From positions 141,774,036 through 141,838,035 of the forward strand of contig NC_134458.1 of assembly GCF_047948215.1 (NCBI RefSeq): a stretch of DNA of 64,000 bases, written 5' to 3'. Numbering within the stretch: the stretch's first letter is position 1; every line of letters begins with the position of its first letter. Made by a program: the position numbers and the translations under genes. Below are positions 45,690 through 57,095 of this stretch, piece after piece. The DNA is from Lycorma delicatula. Its lineage: Eukaryota > Arthropoda > Insecta > Hemiptera > Fulgoridae. Under the pieces are notes generated by a model. The model did not search any database. It worked only from the letters and a program-made list of their open reading frames with translations, and was not told the origin of the DNA.

Positions 45690-46660
45690 TAGAGAAATAA
45701 AAACATACAAAGGAACAACAGCTAATGCATTTAATGCGTGCCATCATAATCATACAATATCCAGGATCGCAGTCACAAATTTAACAGAAAAATTTCAACG
45801 TACTGGTAGCGTTTTAGATGGATAAAAAGCCTGCCAGTATGCGCGATGCACGAAATAATTTAACTAGGTTGTAAGTAATGTAAAAATTACTAAAAAACAT
45901 AGATACCAGCCGTACAAGATTCAGTTACACAAGAACTTATTGAATATGATTTTGATAGTTAGGTTGAATTCAATGAAATTTTGACACAGAGATTAACAGC
46001 AAGAACTATTTCTTGCTGCAACGCATTGTTCACCGACGAAGCCTCATTTACTTTATATGGGGCTGTTAACCAACATAATAATAGGTCCTGGTCTCAAGAA
46101 AACCCTCACTGGCATCATGAAAGTCATACCCAGTATCCAAAGGGTTAGAATGTATGGCCTGGAATAATAGGTGACGCTTCTTGGACTTTTTGACATTAAT
46201 GGTATTGGATTAATACATTGGATGGAGATATGTAGTATGCTTTACTGAACGAGTAGATATTTCCAGCTCCCAACAATTTGATTTAGATAGCCTGTACACT
46301 ACACGTACAGACCTTTTTCATGTTTTTTTTTGCAATTAGATGGTGATCCTCGGCACTTCGCTCGCAACATGAGAAATGCGTTGAACCAGCAGTTTCAAAA
46401 ATACGGATAGGTGGACGCATTATTATTGAATGGCCAACCGGGTCACCTGATTTGAATCCCCTTGATTTCATTCTGTGGAGGCATTTAAAACTAATCGTTT
46501 ATAGCTAACAAACAACTTCTCGAAGAATTAAGGGAATGGATTGAGATATAATGCAGGATGATTTCACCTGAAACTTTTCATAGTGTGAGAGAAGCTTTCG
46601 AGCTGCGTTTGTAGTACTGCATGGTGGAACAGGGAGGGTTTCAAAATTTATTATAAGGTG
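45690..46660 (+). pseudogene. Mariner-type transposase relic within repeat B arms
   Basis: The plus strand shows SRIAVTNLTEKFQRTGSVLDG (N-terminal helix-turn-helix end), then the first catalytic segment ([20 protein letters not shown]), [15 protein letters not shown] and NVWPGIIGD. The second segment is LQLDGDPRHFARNMRNALNQ, and the third (GSPDLNPLDFILWRHLK) is near 46440-46490. Three catalytic acidic positions are visible in different frames. More than six stops or shifts occur. It is an IS630/Tc1/mariner-type protein distinct from the other copies in the window, with the inter-motif wording FTDEA.FT..G..N..N.R.W. Confidence 0.75.
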
Positions 46661-46864
46661 AAAATGAATAACATTTTGTAACTAAGATAATTTTATTAGG
46701 CGGTATTTTTAATTAATGAGATTATAAGACTTATTTTAAATAAAAGTAAATTAATTACACTTGAAAAATAATTTATTTATAAACGGTTATTTACTGAAAT
46801 AGCATTCCTCAAGACTAAAGCGTAATTAAAGAAGTATTTTAAAAATTCTAATGATTAAACATTT

Positions 46865-46998
46865 AATTAAAGTAATGACGTTTATGGTCGCCGTTTTGGT
46901 TTAAATAGTCAGAATTACATATTTTTGATACCGTTTCGCTTGTCTCGCAAAGATCCTTAAAACAAGTGATGACCATATGCCCTATTTAAAGTTTTTGA
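46865..46998 (+). repeat. Dispersed repeat B, truncated direct copy
   Basis: About 130 bp (gtcgccgttttggtttaaat, gcttgtctcgcaaagatcct, gtgatgaccatatgccctat) match the start of the 6930 copy and, inverted, the inner end of the 44585-45160 copy. The match ends abruptly at about 46998, where the tandem-repeat block begins, which is consistent with a later insertion there. Confidence 0.65.
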
Positions 46999-47029
46999 GC
47001 CTCCCCTGCTCCCTTAAATATATAAAAGT

Positions 47030-47435
47030 TATATTCAGTATTTAATCCATAAATACATAATTGTATTTACGGATTGATTTGGCTCATATTCAGATTATAT
47101 AAGAAATATTTTTGCAAAAAATATTTCTTATATATCGACCTTTCGATTATAATCGACCATTCTTATATAATCGATCTTATAATCTCGACCTCAGTGCCCG
47201 CTAGGTGGCGCTGAGGTCGAGATATTTTGAAAAATGTATTTATGGTCCGATTTGGTTCATATTGAGAATATGTGTTACATGAAAAGAAATACCTCTGCAA
47301 AAAATGACCCATTAGATGGCGGCGCTGGGGTTGAGATATTTGGAAAAATGTATTTACGGTCCGATTTGGCTCGTATTCAGCATATATATTAGTTACTTGA
47401 AAAGAAATATTTTTGCGAAAAATGGATAAACAGAA
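47030..47435 (+). repeat. Degenerate tandem repeat, roughly 115-bp period
   Basis: There are three diverged units with the words atgtatttacggtccgattt, ggctcatattcag and aagaaatatttttgc. The unit starts are near 47040, 47230 and 47345. Parts of the first and second units are separated by inverted cgacc/ggtcg sequences with gctaggtggcgctgaggtcg. It is non-coding. Confidence 0.55.
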
Positions 47436-47577
47436 ATAGGGAGAAAGGAAAAAAGGGATGATTGGAAGAAGGGAAAAGGATAAAGTTAAATTTTGTGAAG
47501 TTCCATAATGTTGAGTTTTTAATGTTTTATCAAACTTTCAATTGTTTTCATTTAATCTGTATATATACTTAATTTTA

Positions 47578-47606
47578 GCAATAGCGAGGTATTGCCTGGT
47601 CAGCTA

Positions 47607-47608
<2 letters not shown>
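47578..47608 (+). mobile_element. Possible Helitron 3' terminus
   Basis: A short hairpin gcaata-gcgagg-tattgc (47578-47595) is followed eight bases later by ctag and then T (47604-47608). Helitrons end with a small hairpin a few bases upstream of CTRR and insert between A and T. With the tandem repeats upstream this could be the right part of a non-autonomous Helitron starting near 47000. A 5' TC end was not identified. Confidence 0.4.

Positions 47609-47642
<34 letters not shown>
47606..47642. repeat. (GT)n(TA)n microsatellite
   Basis: A simple GT then TA dinucleotide array lies directly after the possible Helitron end. Confidence 0.9.
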
Positions 47643-47649
<7 letters not shown>

Positions 47650-47651
<2 letters not shown>

Positions 47652-48590
47652 AACATTTACACATCTAACATATCAGCAAAGGGTTTCAACATTTTTCCGG
47701 CTTTGCTCTTGACAGATTTTTATTTTACGTACGCCGTAGGTTTTTAAAACATCAATTATTTAAATATGGATCATTTAGAATACAGTTTCGATAAAGGTCA
47801 TAATTTTCAGTAAAAGAATTTGGATCTGATTTGACCCCCCTGATAAAATGAAATTCTTGACTAAAAACTTATTCAGTATTAAAAGTGTAATTGAGAAAAG
47901 AAATCAGAATTCTTAGTAAACAATTTTGGGTCCCGCTTGTCACCGTTTGACTGACTGGGGTTTTTATCATCACATTTATTCAGTTTGCTAATATAATTAG
48001 CAAAAAAAAGAAATAAAAATAAAAATCTGTAGTAAAAAGTTTTGGATCTCTTTTAATTGACTTCCTTACAACAGCTAACTCATACGACATTTTTAATAAC
48101 AACTACAACTTGAAAAACAAATAAAGTAACAAAAATTGTAAACAATTGAATCAAATCTGAAAATTCTTAAGTTGAGTCTCATGGAACCCCTCCTTTTTTT
48201 TTAAAAGCTCACATGTCGTCTACATTAATACCAGATACAAATGTGTCTTTTTATTAATCTTGATTTAGATTTGAAGTAAATTGATATTTTAAGTACGAGC
48301 ACCATTCATCCTCCTTGTTTTTGAGGCTTAAACGTTTATTTGTCGGATTTATTTATTTTAATCAATCGGCCCAATTTGGTACAGTGTTATTCAACTAGGT
48401 ACAACAAACTATAGTTTACTAAAAAATAAAAAGTGGGTACAGTAATTTCCCCTTGTCTGATGAATAGCTTAATCATTGTTTTTGATTATATTTGTATCAA
48501 GTATATGCTCGGCACAAAATCAGGATATTTCTGCTAAATTTCAACTTTTTTGTCTATGGGGTTTCCAGATATGAAGTAAAACCTGTTGAA
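47650..48590. other. AT-rich non-coding stretch
   Basis: No gene can be supported. The later part may belong to a diverged dispersed repeat C copy. Confidence 0.35.
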
Positions 48591-48599
48591 AATAATGTT

Positions 48600-49080
48600 G
48601 AATATTATTTTACACCCCCTCCTTCAATAAAACCTGATCGACCTAAAACTTAGGAATTTTAAATAATTTAGGACATTTCTTCATATTGAAACTCAAACTT
48701 TTGTGACCACTATATAAACTAAAGATGGCCAAAACTACTTCTCCCGATGTTTTAATTTTGTCCAAAAATAATGCCATTTATGCTCCATATGTAGAAATAT
48801 TTTGAGCCAATTTCGAAGAATTTATGATGAGCCAGTGGAAACTGAGATATCAGTCGAAACTGGCCAACACATACGTATGTAGGAGTACGTACGTACATCT
48901 TCCGAAAGTTTCTATCACTTTTTTGTGTTTTTTCAACTAAGGAGGCCTTTGAACTTAGACGTTTGCAAAAAAACTGATACCCAAGCTTTCGGCCGATCAG
49001 TATACTTTTCCTTATTAGCTCTGCTGTTGGAACAGAAATACAGTTGTATTACTCTTCACTGTGGGAAAGTAAAAATGCTA
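48600..49080 (+). repeat. Dispersed repeat C, diverged copy
   Basis: It shares with 23140-23930 and 59715-60410 the ordered words acaccccctccttcaata, atgctccatatgtagaaata, ttttgagccaatttcgaaga, actgagatatcag, cacatacgtatgtag and gcaaaaaaactgatac. It is more diverged than the other two are from each other. The 64-residue frame at its end is not a recognisable protein. Confidence 0.5.
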
Positions 49081-49089
49081 TTTTTATTA

Positions 49090-50240
49090 CTTTTATTGAC
49101 CATTCCAATCTCAGTATAATTCATTTATTGTAGGGTTACGAGGTAAAGCGATTTCCGGTAGGATTTTTGTTAATTCTCTACTTTCGATTAGTTTGTAGTC
49201 TTTTTAATTACTTTTACTCTGTGTTAAATAAATAATATTAATTGAATCCATTGTGGGAGTATCAGATAAACTGATTATCTTGTTTTAAGTAGATAATCTT
49301 TTTAAATTTAACAAAGCTATACATAATAGTTGTTCGTTAGAAAATGTTTCTGAAGATATCTCGATCGCAGAATTTAGTCTTAATTATTATTGTTAAAAGA
49401 ATATTACACGTTTCATATAGTTAAGAAGAAAAAAGGGGACGGATATGCAGAAAAATAATTATTTCTATAATTCTAAGAAAGATTTTGCGAGAAAATTTTT
49501 ATTTATTTTGCTTGAGCATTTTTTTATTTCCTGAGGTAAATCGGTTCAGATCTTTAGTGTAAATCGCTTAAAAAAAACAAAAAAAAAACGTGCTACTTAA
49601 TATAATTTGGGTAAATTTGGTTTTTATTTAAAATATCCAGATTCTTGAACGTTTTTGTAATGAACTTCTTCTACTAATCTGTAAATAAAGGTATTTTATT
49701 TAATGAAGTAATTACTTCCACTGTTACAGTTACTCTAAGCTTATTCGTTAAAAAACTTAAGCTATTCACTGTGATGTTTCTACGAAAAAGGAGATATAAT
49801 CAAATTTTATTACATTTCTAGAATAGTTTTATTTACAGATATAAACATGTATGTTTATATCTGTAAATATATCTGTATCTGATGTACTTGAGTAATTAAC
49901 AATAATTGTTATATATGATGCACTATTTAAATTTAATTAATCCCAACAGTAATTTTGTAAAATTTGTTGATGTGTTAAATTATTTACTTACAGTACGATA
50001 AATTCCAAGTAACTAATTAATTTCTAAGAAGTCAGTTGCACCACTTAACCACACAAACGCGTTATTGCGCTTGACCTTTTATCTAAGTAGAATTGCAGTC
50101 ATTTTTTCAATAAAGCTCTTCTAGACTGACACAAATTTCCGAGTTTCTATATTTTGAAACACACTTCCCGCTCATATACACAGTATATCATGAAGTTCTC
50201 CCTGGACTTTCATTATATTAAACTCTGTTCATTACCCATT
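49090..50240. other. AT-rich non-coding stretch
   Basis: No feature can be supported. A short perfect palindrome-like word acagatataaacatgtatgt followed by ttatatctgt is at about 49838-49867. Confidence 0.4.
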
Positions 50241-50243
50241 AAA

Positions 50244-50598
50244 CAAAGTTATTGTACGTCAAACATAAAAAACGGGGTTTTTACCCCAATTTATTGGTTT
50301 TTCACACCATATTTCTCAATAACTACTACAGTATACGGATCTGGGACCTATTTTATTAAATTTTTCAGGTCAAAAACTATAAGAAATCACCAATTCTGAC
50401 TCTTAATTAACGCTCTAAAAATTTCAGTACGACTTCATTTCACCGGGATAGCTGAAATCCGAGCGAAATCTTTCACCAGCCGTAACTCGCAAACGAAGCA
50501 TTTTAGGACATTTGTTTATTTGTACCTTTTCCATTATTTTCGCTTATGGAATAGGTTATGAAACTCCCTGGAGAGCTTCCTGATGCACTCTGTATGTC
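50244..50598 (+). repeat. Dispersed repeat A, copy 2
   Basis: It aligns with 441-775 over its full length in direct orientation, with the ordered words listed there. No open frame of substance and no visible target duplication are present. Confidence 0.75.
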
Positions 50599-50663
50599 GA
50601 AAACTCGACCTCATGCATACTCACTTTGATGGATTGATTATTTTGGCTGTTTCGTCCCGTATG

Positions 50664-50664
<1 letters not shown>

Positions 50665-50694
<30 letters not shown>
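50665..50694. repeat. (TA)n microsatellite
   Basis: A simple TA dinucleotide array of about 15 units. Confidence 0.95.
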
Positions 50695-50699
<5 letters not shown>

Positions 50700-50702
<3 letters not shown>

Positions 50703-52795
50703 AGTAGGTAAAACTAGGGATCGTAAATGTCGTTTTTCCTCTGGTAACATTAGATATGTCTCTTCTTTCTGTAGCATTTAATTATGATGGAGTGTTAAAC
50801 GGATAAACAGTGTATGTTTATCATAAAGAATTCTTAGGTATTACTTTTACTATTTCTTAACGATTTTTCGACTCCATTTCAAGTAACGAAATGATAGGAT
50901 GACGACAGATCTGCGTATTAATATTTGCGTGTAAAATATTAAAGAAAAAAAATCAAAATAAATATTAAAGAAAATAAATTAACAGGCCTCCTCGTAAACA
51001 AAGAAGTGTATGTAATAGCGGCAAAACGTAGGTACTGGAACGCTATAAAGCTGCAAATGGTCTGCATATTGTCATTAAATTTCGTTTTATTTGATTTGTC
51101 TAATATCAGTATTCGAAAGATTATTCATAGTGATTTACACAGACGTATGATCGAATTAATTGTTTGATCCTTTTCCGTCGAAATATGAGTCTTATAAATG
51201 TTAAGACGTTATTCACCTTATAATAACGGCGGTGAATCGCATATCATAACAGAACAAGATGGTGGAAGCAATCTCTTGTATCCGCGATTCAAGACTTAAT
51301 TAATATTTTAATCATCTAATGAGTGATTTTGTGGAATTTATATTGTTTAATTTCTTCAAGACTAGTCAGTCGCTACACCACTTGATTTTCTGATCCTTGT
51401 TGAAAGTAATAGCGTAAGTTCAAGTTTGATCTGATGATCAAAGTCGCTATAAGCCTTAGAAGTGATCTAGATTTTAAAGACTACCTAAGAATTTCTGTTA
51501 TGTAGGTGAAGTGTCTGTTATAATTTTGTTGGGAGAACCAAACATAATTGATCGCCGCTTCTGTGAGTTGATCAATGAGATGATTTGGCAGAATTACATA
51601 CAAAAGATCAATATTAATAATTTTTTTCCTATAAAGATGATAGAGCCCACTATATGATGTTTATAAAATGCTGTCGTACTTCAAATCGAGACAGGCAAAT
51701 CATATGACATCTCAGAAAACTACATTTTGAGAATTAATAAATTCATGCTATGATTTTTTTTCCATTGTGAGAGCAATGACATCTTCGAAATTTTATAAAG
51801 AAATACAGAAATAAATTCGGTTAAACGAAAAATAAAAACTGGGATATTATTCGTTAGTACTTAAATATAATGAACAGTATTTCCCGAACGCACAATATAA
51901 ATAGTGTTTTATGTAGGCCTTTAAAATTTTTAATTTACTTTTTAAGTTCAAGGAAGATATTTTTTAAAATTTAACCAGAAAGTAGGGTGAAGTTTCTCAC
52001 CTACTTATCGTGGATCATTGGTATACGCTGCTTGCTTCTGCTATTAAATCGTTTAACAAGAAACATCGTAGTGTGTAGGCCTTAGTAGAGAATTTCAGTG
52101 TCAATTTAATTTGGAATGTTACGATCATGTTCTGTCAGTAAAAGGGATTAACACATAGCTGCAACATTTTAAAGCAACGGTTTTGGATCTGAAAATGGTG
52201 TGAGAACCGTTTGTATGCTTCTTGTAGGTTGAATCTCAACTGCATTTTACTCATTGCTTTCATTAGTAAAACTTTCGTTACATTAGTAAGGTATAAACTT
52301 TCATTTGTTGTTGATACTCGGTAATGTCATATTGGGGAGTGGATTTATTGTAAGTCATGGCAGGTCACCATTTCTGTTTAGAATTTAACGTGTAGTTCGC
52401 TCAATACAGTGGAGTACACGTTGACAAATTACTTCTTCTGCCCGGTTGAATCACTGTTGTGATAACAATGCAATAAGTGTGAAACTTTTGTTCGAAACCA
52501 TGCCTTATCGCAATGCATTTATTTGTATATTTAATGTAGATAGTTGTGTAGCAATAAAAATGTTTCTTTTATCTTAATTAAATTAAAGGTTGTACGGGAT
52601 ATTTAATGAAATTAAAAACAATTAATGTTAATAAAGTAAAACCCTTATACTAACGTACCACCAGAGAGGATTAAAGTGGGTCACCTGTCGGTTCTTGTAC
52701 GATTATTCATACCTAACCCGTGTCGATGTTTTAAATGACAAGGTTATGGTTACACTACATCTTGTAGATCTGTGTTTGATGTTCAAAGGAATGTC
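50700..52795. other. Non-coding stretch
   Basis: No coding region, RNA gene or repeat boundary can be supported across these 2.1 kb. Confidence 0.35.
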
Positions 52796-52799
52796 ACAA

Positions 52800-55475
52800 T
52801 GACACTAACGGATGGATTGTTGAAAAGGTAAATTGGAACGGTTGCCATAAAGCCTTCCCATGACAGTATGACAGTGGTGCGGGCGTCCTTGATCAACTTT
52901 CCTTTTTTACGTCCATGATACTTGAGAATGTTAATAGATATATCCCACAAACATCGGGAAACCCTAGACGTCCTTCCCTTCCTTGGTGGAATGATGATTG
53001 CCAAAACGCTATTAGCAAACGACGGCAGGCACTGCGTAAATTTAACCGATGGCCTACAAATAAACATCTAGATTTGTACCGTAAGGTTAGAACGGTATGT
53101 CGTCGGATATTCTTGGACGCTAGGAGGAAGTCATGGAGAAAATACGTGGACACCATCATGCACTACTCCCACGTCTACTGTGTGGAGAACGATTAGTGCA
53201 ATTTGCGGATCACCAAAACAATCTATTCTCGGGCTTATTCATGAAGGAGAACTCCTTTCATCATCTTCTGCAGTGGCAACTACCTTAGCAAATTCTTTCC
53301 GCTCGGTGTCTCTCACTTCATCATATAGTAATGAATTTCAGAGGTACAACATGCAGATAGAAGTATTATCATTGAACATTGATGATTTGGTCGGTGAATT
53401 AAATGCTCCATTCCCATTCAACGAGTTGTCGTACGCACTTCGAAACTCACGTGACACCTCCCCTGAACATGACAACATTCGTCTCGGTATCCAGTCGTAC
53501 CTTCCTCATTCGGCGTTACAACACCTATCGAACGTTTATAATAATTTATTCTCTGCACAAGTGTTCCCACCCGATTGGTCAGAAGCCGTTGTCATACCAG
53601 TACTTAATCCTGATAAAGACAAACCAATCCCTTCAAGCTACCGCCCTCTCTCCTTGATAAGGGTCTTATGCAAAGTAATGGAGAGAATGGTGAACCGCAG
53701 ACTTATGTGATATTTGGGAGAGAGATGGCCTTTTATCTCCAGAACAGTGTTGTTTCCGACAAGGACAATCCTTCATTGACCATTTAGTGTTACTGGAAAC
53801 AGCTATTCAACACGCTTCCCTACTACGCCAGCGCCTCGTCGCTATTGTCTTTGATATCGGCAAGGGGCTTGACACGGCCTGACGACATAGTATTCTATGC
53901 AACCTCAAAGAATGGAGAGTCAAGGGGAATATGCTTGTTTTTATTAGAGTTTAAATGACCGAACTTACCGTGTTCGTGTGGAGATTCTCTCAGGTAGCGT
54001 CATCTTGTAGAATGGAGTACCTCAAGGAAGTGTATTACGTGCCACCTTATTTTCTATAGCCATCAACAGTATTACTAAATGTGTACAGGCACTTGTTTCA
54101 TGTTTTCTATATTCTTTTTATGATTTTGCTATTTAGATTTCGTCCCGTTCAACAGCCACAGCAGAGAGACTACTAGAGAATACTATATCTCGTCTTGAAG
54201 CTTGGTTCAAGGTTACCGGCTACATATTTTCACCTGAGAAAACAAAATGTGTAGTCTTTTCTCGCCAGCGGGACCCCTTTATTCTGCAAGTCTTTCTCAG
54301 TGGAGAGCTAATTGCTATCTCTCCTCATGTCAGATTTTCAGGGTTATTTTTGATAGCCGCTTTACGTGGGTCAAACACATCAAAGAATTAAAACAAAACG
54401 TTCCAATCTTTTAGATATGCTGCGAGTCCTTAGCAATATAAATTGGGGTGCTTATCGGTCAGGTATGTTGCGTTTTTACTATTCCTTAGTTCGTTCCCGT
54501 TTAGATTACGGTTGTGTCGCCTACTCTTCAGCGCGTAATATCGTGCTTAAAATGCTGGATGCATCATGCTTTCCTTCGGCTTGGTACAGGTGCCTTTAGA
54601 TCAAGCCCAATCGGATGCATCCTTGTTGACTGCGGTGAGCCATCACTTTGGAATTGACTGGACCAGGTTTTAGCATCTTGTTTTACTCGTCTTAAAGGAC
54701 AACCAAATCACCCGGCTTTTGACGCCGTCCTTGGAAATCCTTATTTTCGAAGATATGAGGATCATTCACGTTATACTGCACCTGTAGGTATTCGTACCCG
54801 GCGTTTACTACACCTTATAAATGTTGACGCACGTTCTGTTTTTTAATTTATCCGTGTTTGTATCCTCCGTGGAGAATCACCCTTATAAATTTTATGTTTG
54901 ACCTCACAATATATAACAAAGAATCAACAGTCGCCGAGTTGAACCATCGCAACACACAAGTGAGTTTCTGCTGGGTTGTTAGCCACGTCGCGATTCCGGG
55001 TAATGAACGTGCAGATTCCGCTGCGAAAGACACATGTACTCAACCATGCTTCACTGCCCGTGTTACTACATCCGACTTTATTAACTGTGTAAAACTCACT
55101 CTTCGTACAAAGTGGGAAGATGACTGGACGGCTACAGTAGATAACAAACTCCGGCGCATTAAAGGTTCACTGTTCCCATGGGACTCCTAATACAGGAAAA
55201 TTGGTCGCGAGGAAGTGGTACTCTGCGGATTGCGGATGAGACATACGAGGGCTACTTACGGGTATCTGATGTCAGCAGTAAACGCACCGGTATGCATACG
55301 ATGTAACTGGTGCTTGACTGTGCGTCACATTCTTATGGAATGCATACTTTATGCGGCCTTGCGTCGTAAATTTAGTTTGCCCAGGAATTTCCGTCATATC
55401 CTGGGCAGTACTAAAGAAGTTTTGGACCAGGTGTTTTTGTTTCTCCGGAGTGCTAATATTTTACATACCTTTTAA
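52800..55475 (+). pseudogene. I/Jockey-like non-LTR ORF2 relic (RT and RNase H)
   Basis: The plus-strand protein begins in the pre-RT linker (PSLPWWNDDCQNAISKRRQA, SWRKYVDTI), then NELSYALRNSRDTSPEHDNI and VFPPDWSEAVVIPVLNPDKD. Next are SSYRPLSLIRVLCKVMERMV, LSPEQCCFRQGQSFIDHL, NGVPQGSVL and a wrecked catalytic motif (SFYDFAI in place of a YADD core). The thumb region has ENTISRLEAWFKVTGYIFSP. A C-terminal RNase H remnant follows (SFCWVVSHVAIPGNERADSAAK), then KLRRIKGSLFPW, RMRHTRATYGYLMS and a zinc motif CIRCNWCLTVRHILMEC. RT followed by RNase H is known for the I group and some Jockey relatives. The endonuclease is missing, and about ten shifts and stops occur. The last frame ends at 55475. 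Confidence 0.8.
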
Positions 55476-56955
55476 TAGGGATTTTATATTTTTTTACAGT
55501 AGTAGTGTGTTTTTATGTTTAACATTTTAGTTTTTAAATTTTTACTTAAGTTTTTATTTCGTTTTACTTTTTGTTATTGTATTGGATTTTGTGTTTATAT
55601 TTCTAATTTTGTTTTTCGGGTGATAACATAAAAATCAATTTCGCTCACAAAAAATAAACAAAAAAGCCAACAATAAGTTTTGTTATTTGTATTGTATATT
55701 TTATTATACTGGTAACATTTTTTATTATTTTCGTTTAATCTTAGTTCTTTAATCTTTTTGTTATTTAAATTTTATATTTTTTTTTTATTTTTGCTGTTCT
55801 CTTTAAATAAAGTATGTCTTTTTAAGATTCGGAATGTGATATTAGCTTTTAGTGTTAGCTAAGATACTAATGTAAAATTCTATTTTTTATATTTTAGTTT
55901 TAGTGTACTTTTATTATTTTTTTTGTGGTTGCTACGTTGCTAAACGTTTTCGCAAAAAACAAAAGTCTGTCAATGACTACCGTTAGATACTTCTCTTTTT
56001 CGTATGTTTAACTCCATATTTAGTGTTTATGTTGTTCTCTGAGCCCGTTTTTTTACTGCTGTAAAAAAAGCCTTCTTAGATGTGTTGGAGATACTTCTGT
56101 AGGTACTGTTAAAGTAGTGTCGAAAAGTCGATACACGATGTTCCTGGGTATACTGTTTACGATATATCGTTTAATACAGTAATATTGTATTTGACCTTGC
56201 TTAACTTTTTCAGTCAATTACGATCGATAATTTTGTTTTATACTTTTTTTCATTTTTGTTATTTTGTTAATTGAATTTATTGAATTCAGCACAAAATGAA
56301 TGAGTTTTAACTGTTGGCAGAACTCATAGTTCATTTTTTTAAGCTTCCTGTTATTTTAATTAAAGTATTAAATTTGAAAATTATTGAACAAATTTTTAAT
56401 AACTAACTTTTTATTTTTTTTATTAGAATTTAAAAATATTTTTATTGTTATTGGTAAAATGAAATATAGGTTATACGCATCTGTATATAAAGTTATTACC
56501 AGATCGAAATACGAATAATTTATAGTTTCCAATTACAATGCGCGAAAAGTTTCTGGGGTAATACATCCATGCCATTTATTTGTTTATATACTTTTACTTA
56601 CAAATATATAAATAACAAGTTATCACACTTTCTGTATGATGTATTGTTAGAATTAGTTTTGTAAAATGAAATAAAAAGTAGTTGTTACGAAACAAAAGCG
56701 AAGTGAAACTCTTTTAGTGTGTGTGTTCGTGAAAATTTGTACATTGAGTAAAACGCAGAGATGAAGTTTTCCGGAGTTTTTATTGCCAGAATAAAAATTT
56801 TCGTGCCAGCAGGTCCCTTCCTTCGTAAAAAAGACTACTTTTTTTATACAGCTCTTTATGACTTTTACTGCCTGTCCAGGGGTATGGACACAACGCCATT
56901 AGACTGATAAATTCAAAAGTTTCATCTCCAACTTTATAATATTTTTTTCTTCTTG
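55476..56955. other. AT-rich stretch, includes possible retroelement 3' UTR
   Basis: The first part, up to an aataaa at about 55806, may be the 3' UTR of the preceding retroelement. No clear A tail or terminal repeat marks its end. Nothing else can be supported. Confidence 0.35.
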
Positions 56956-57095
<140 letters not shown>

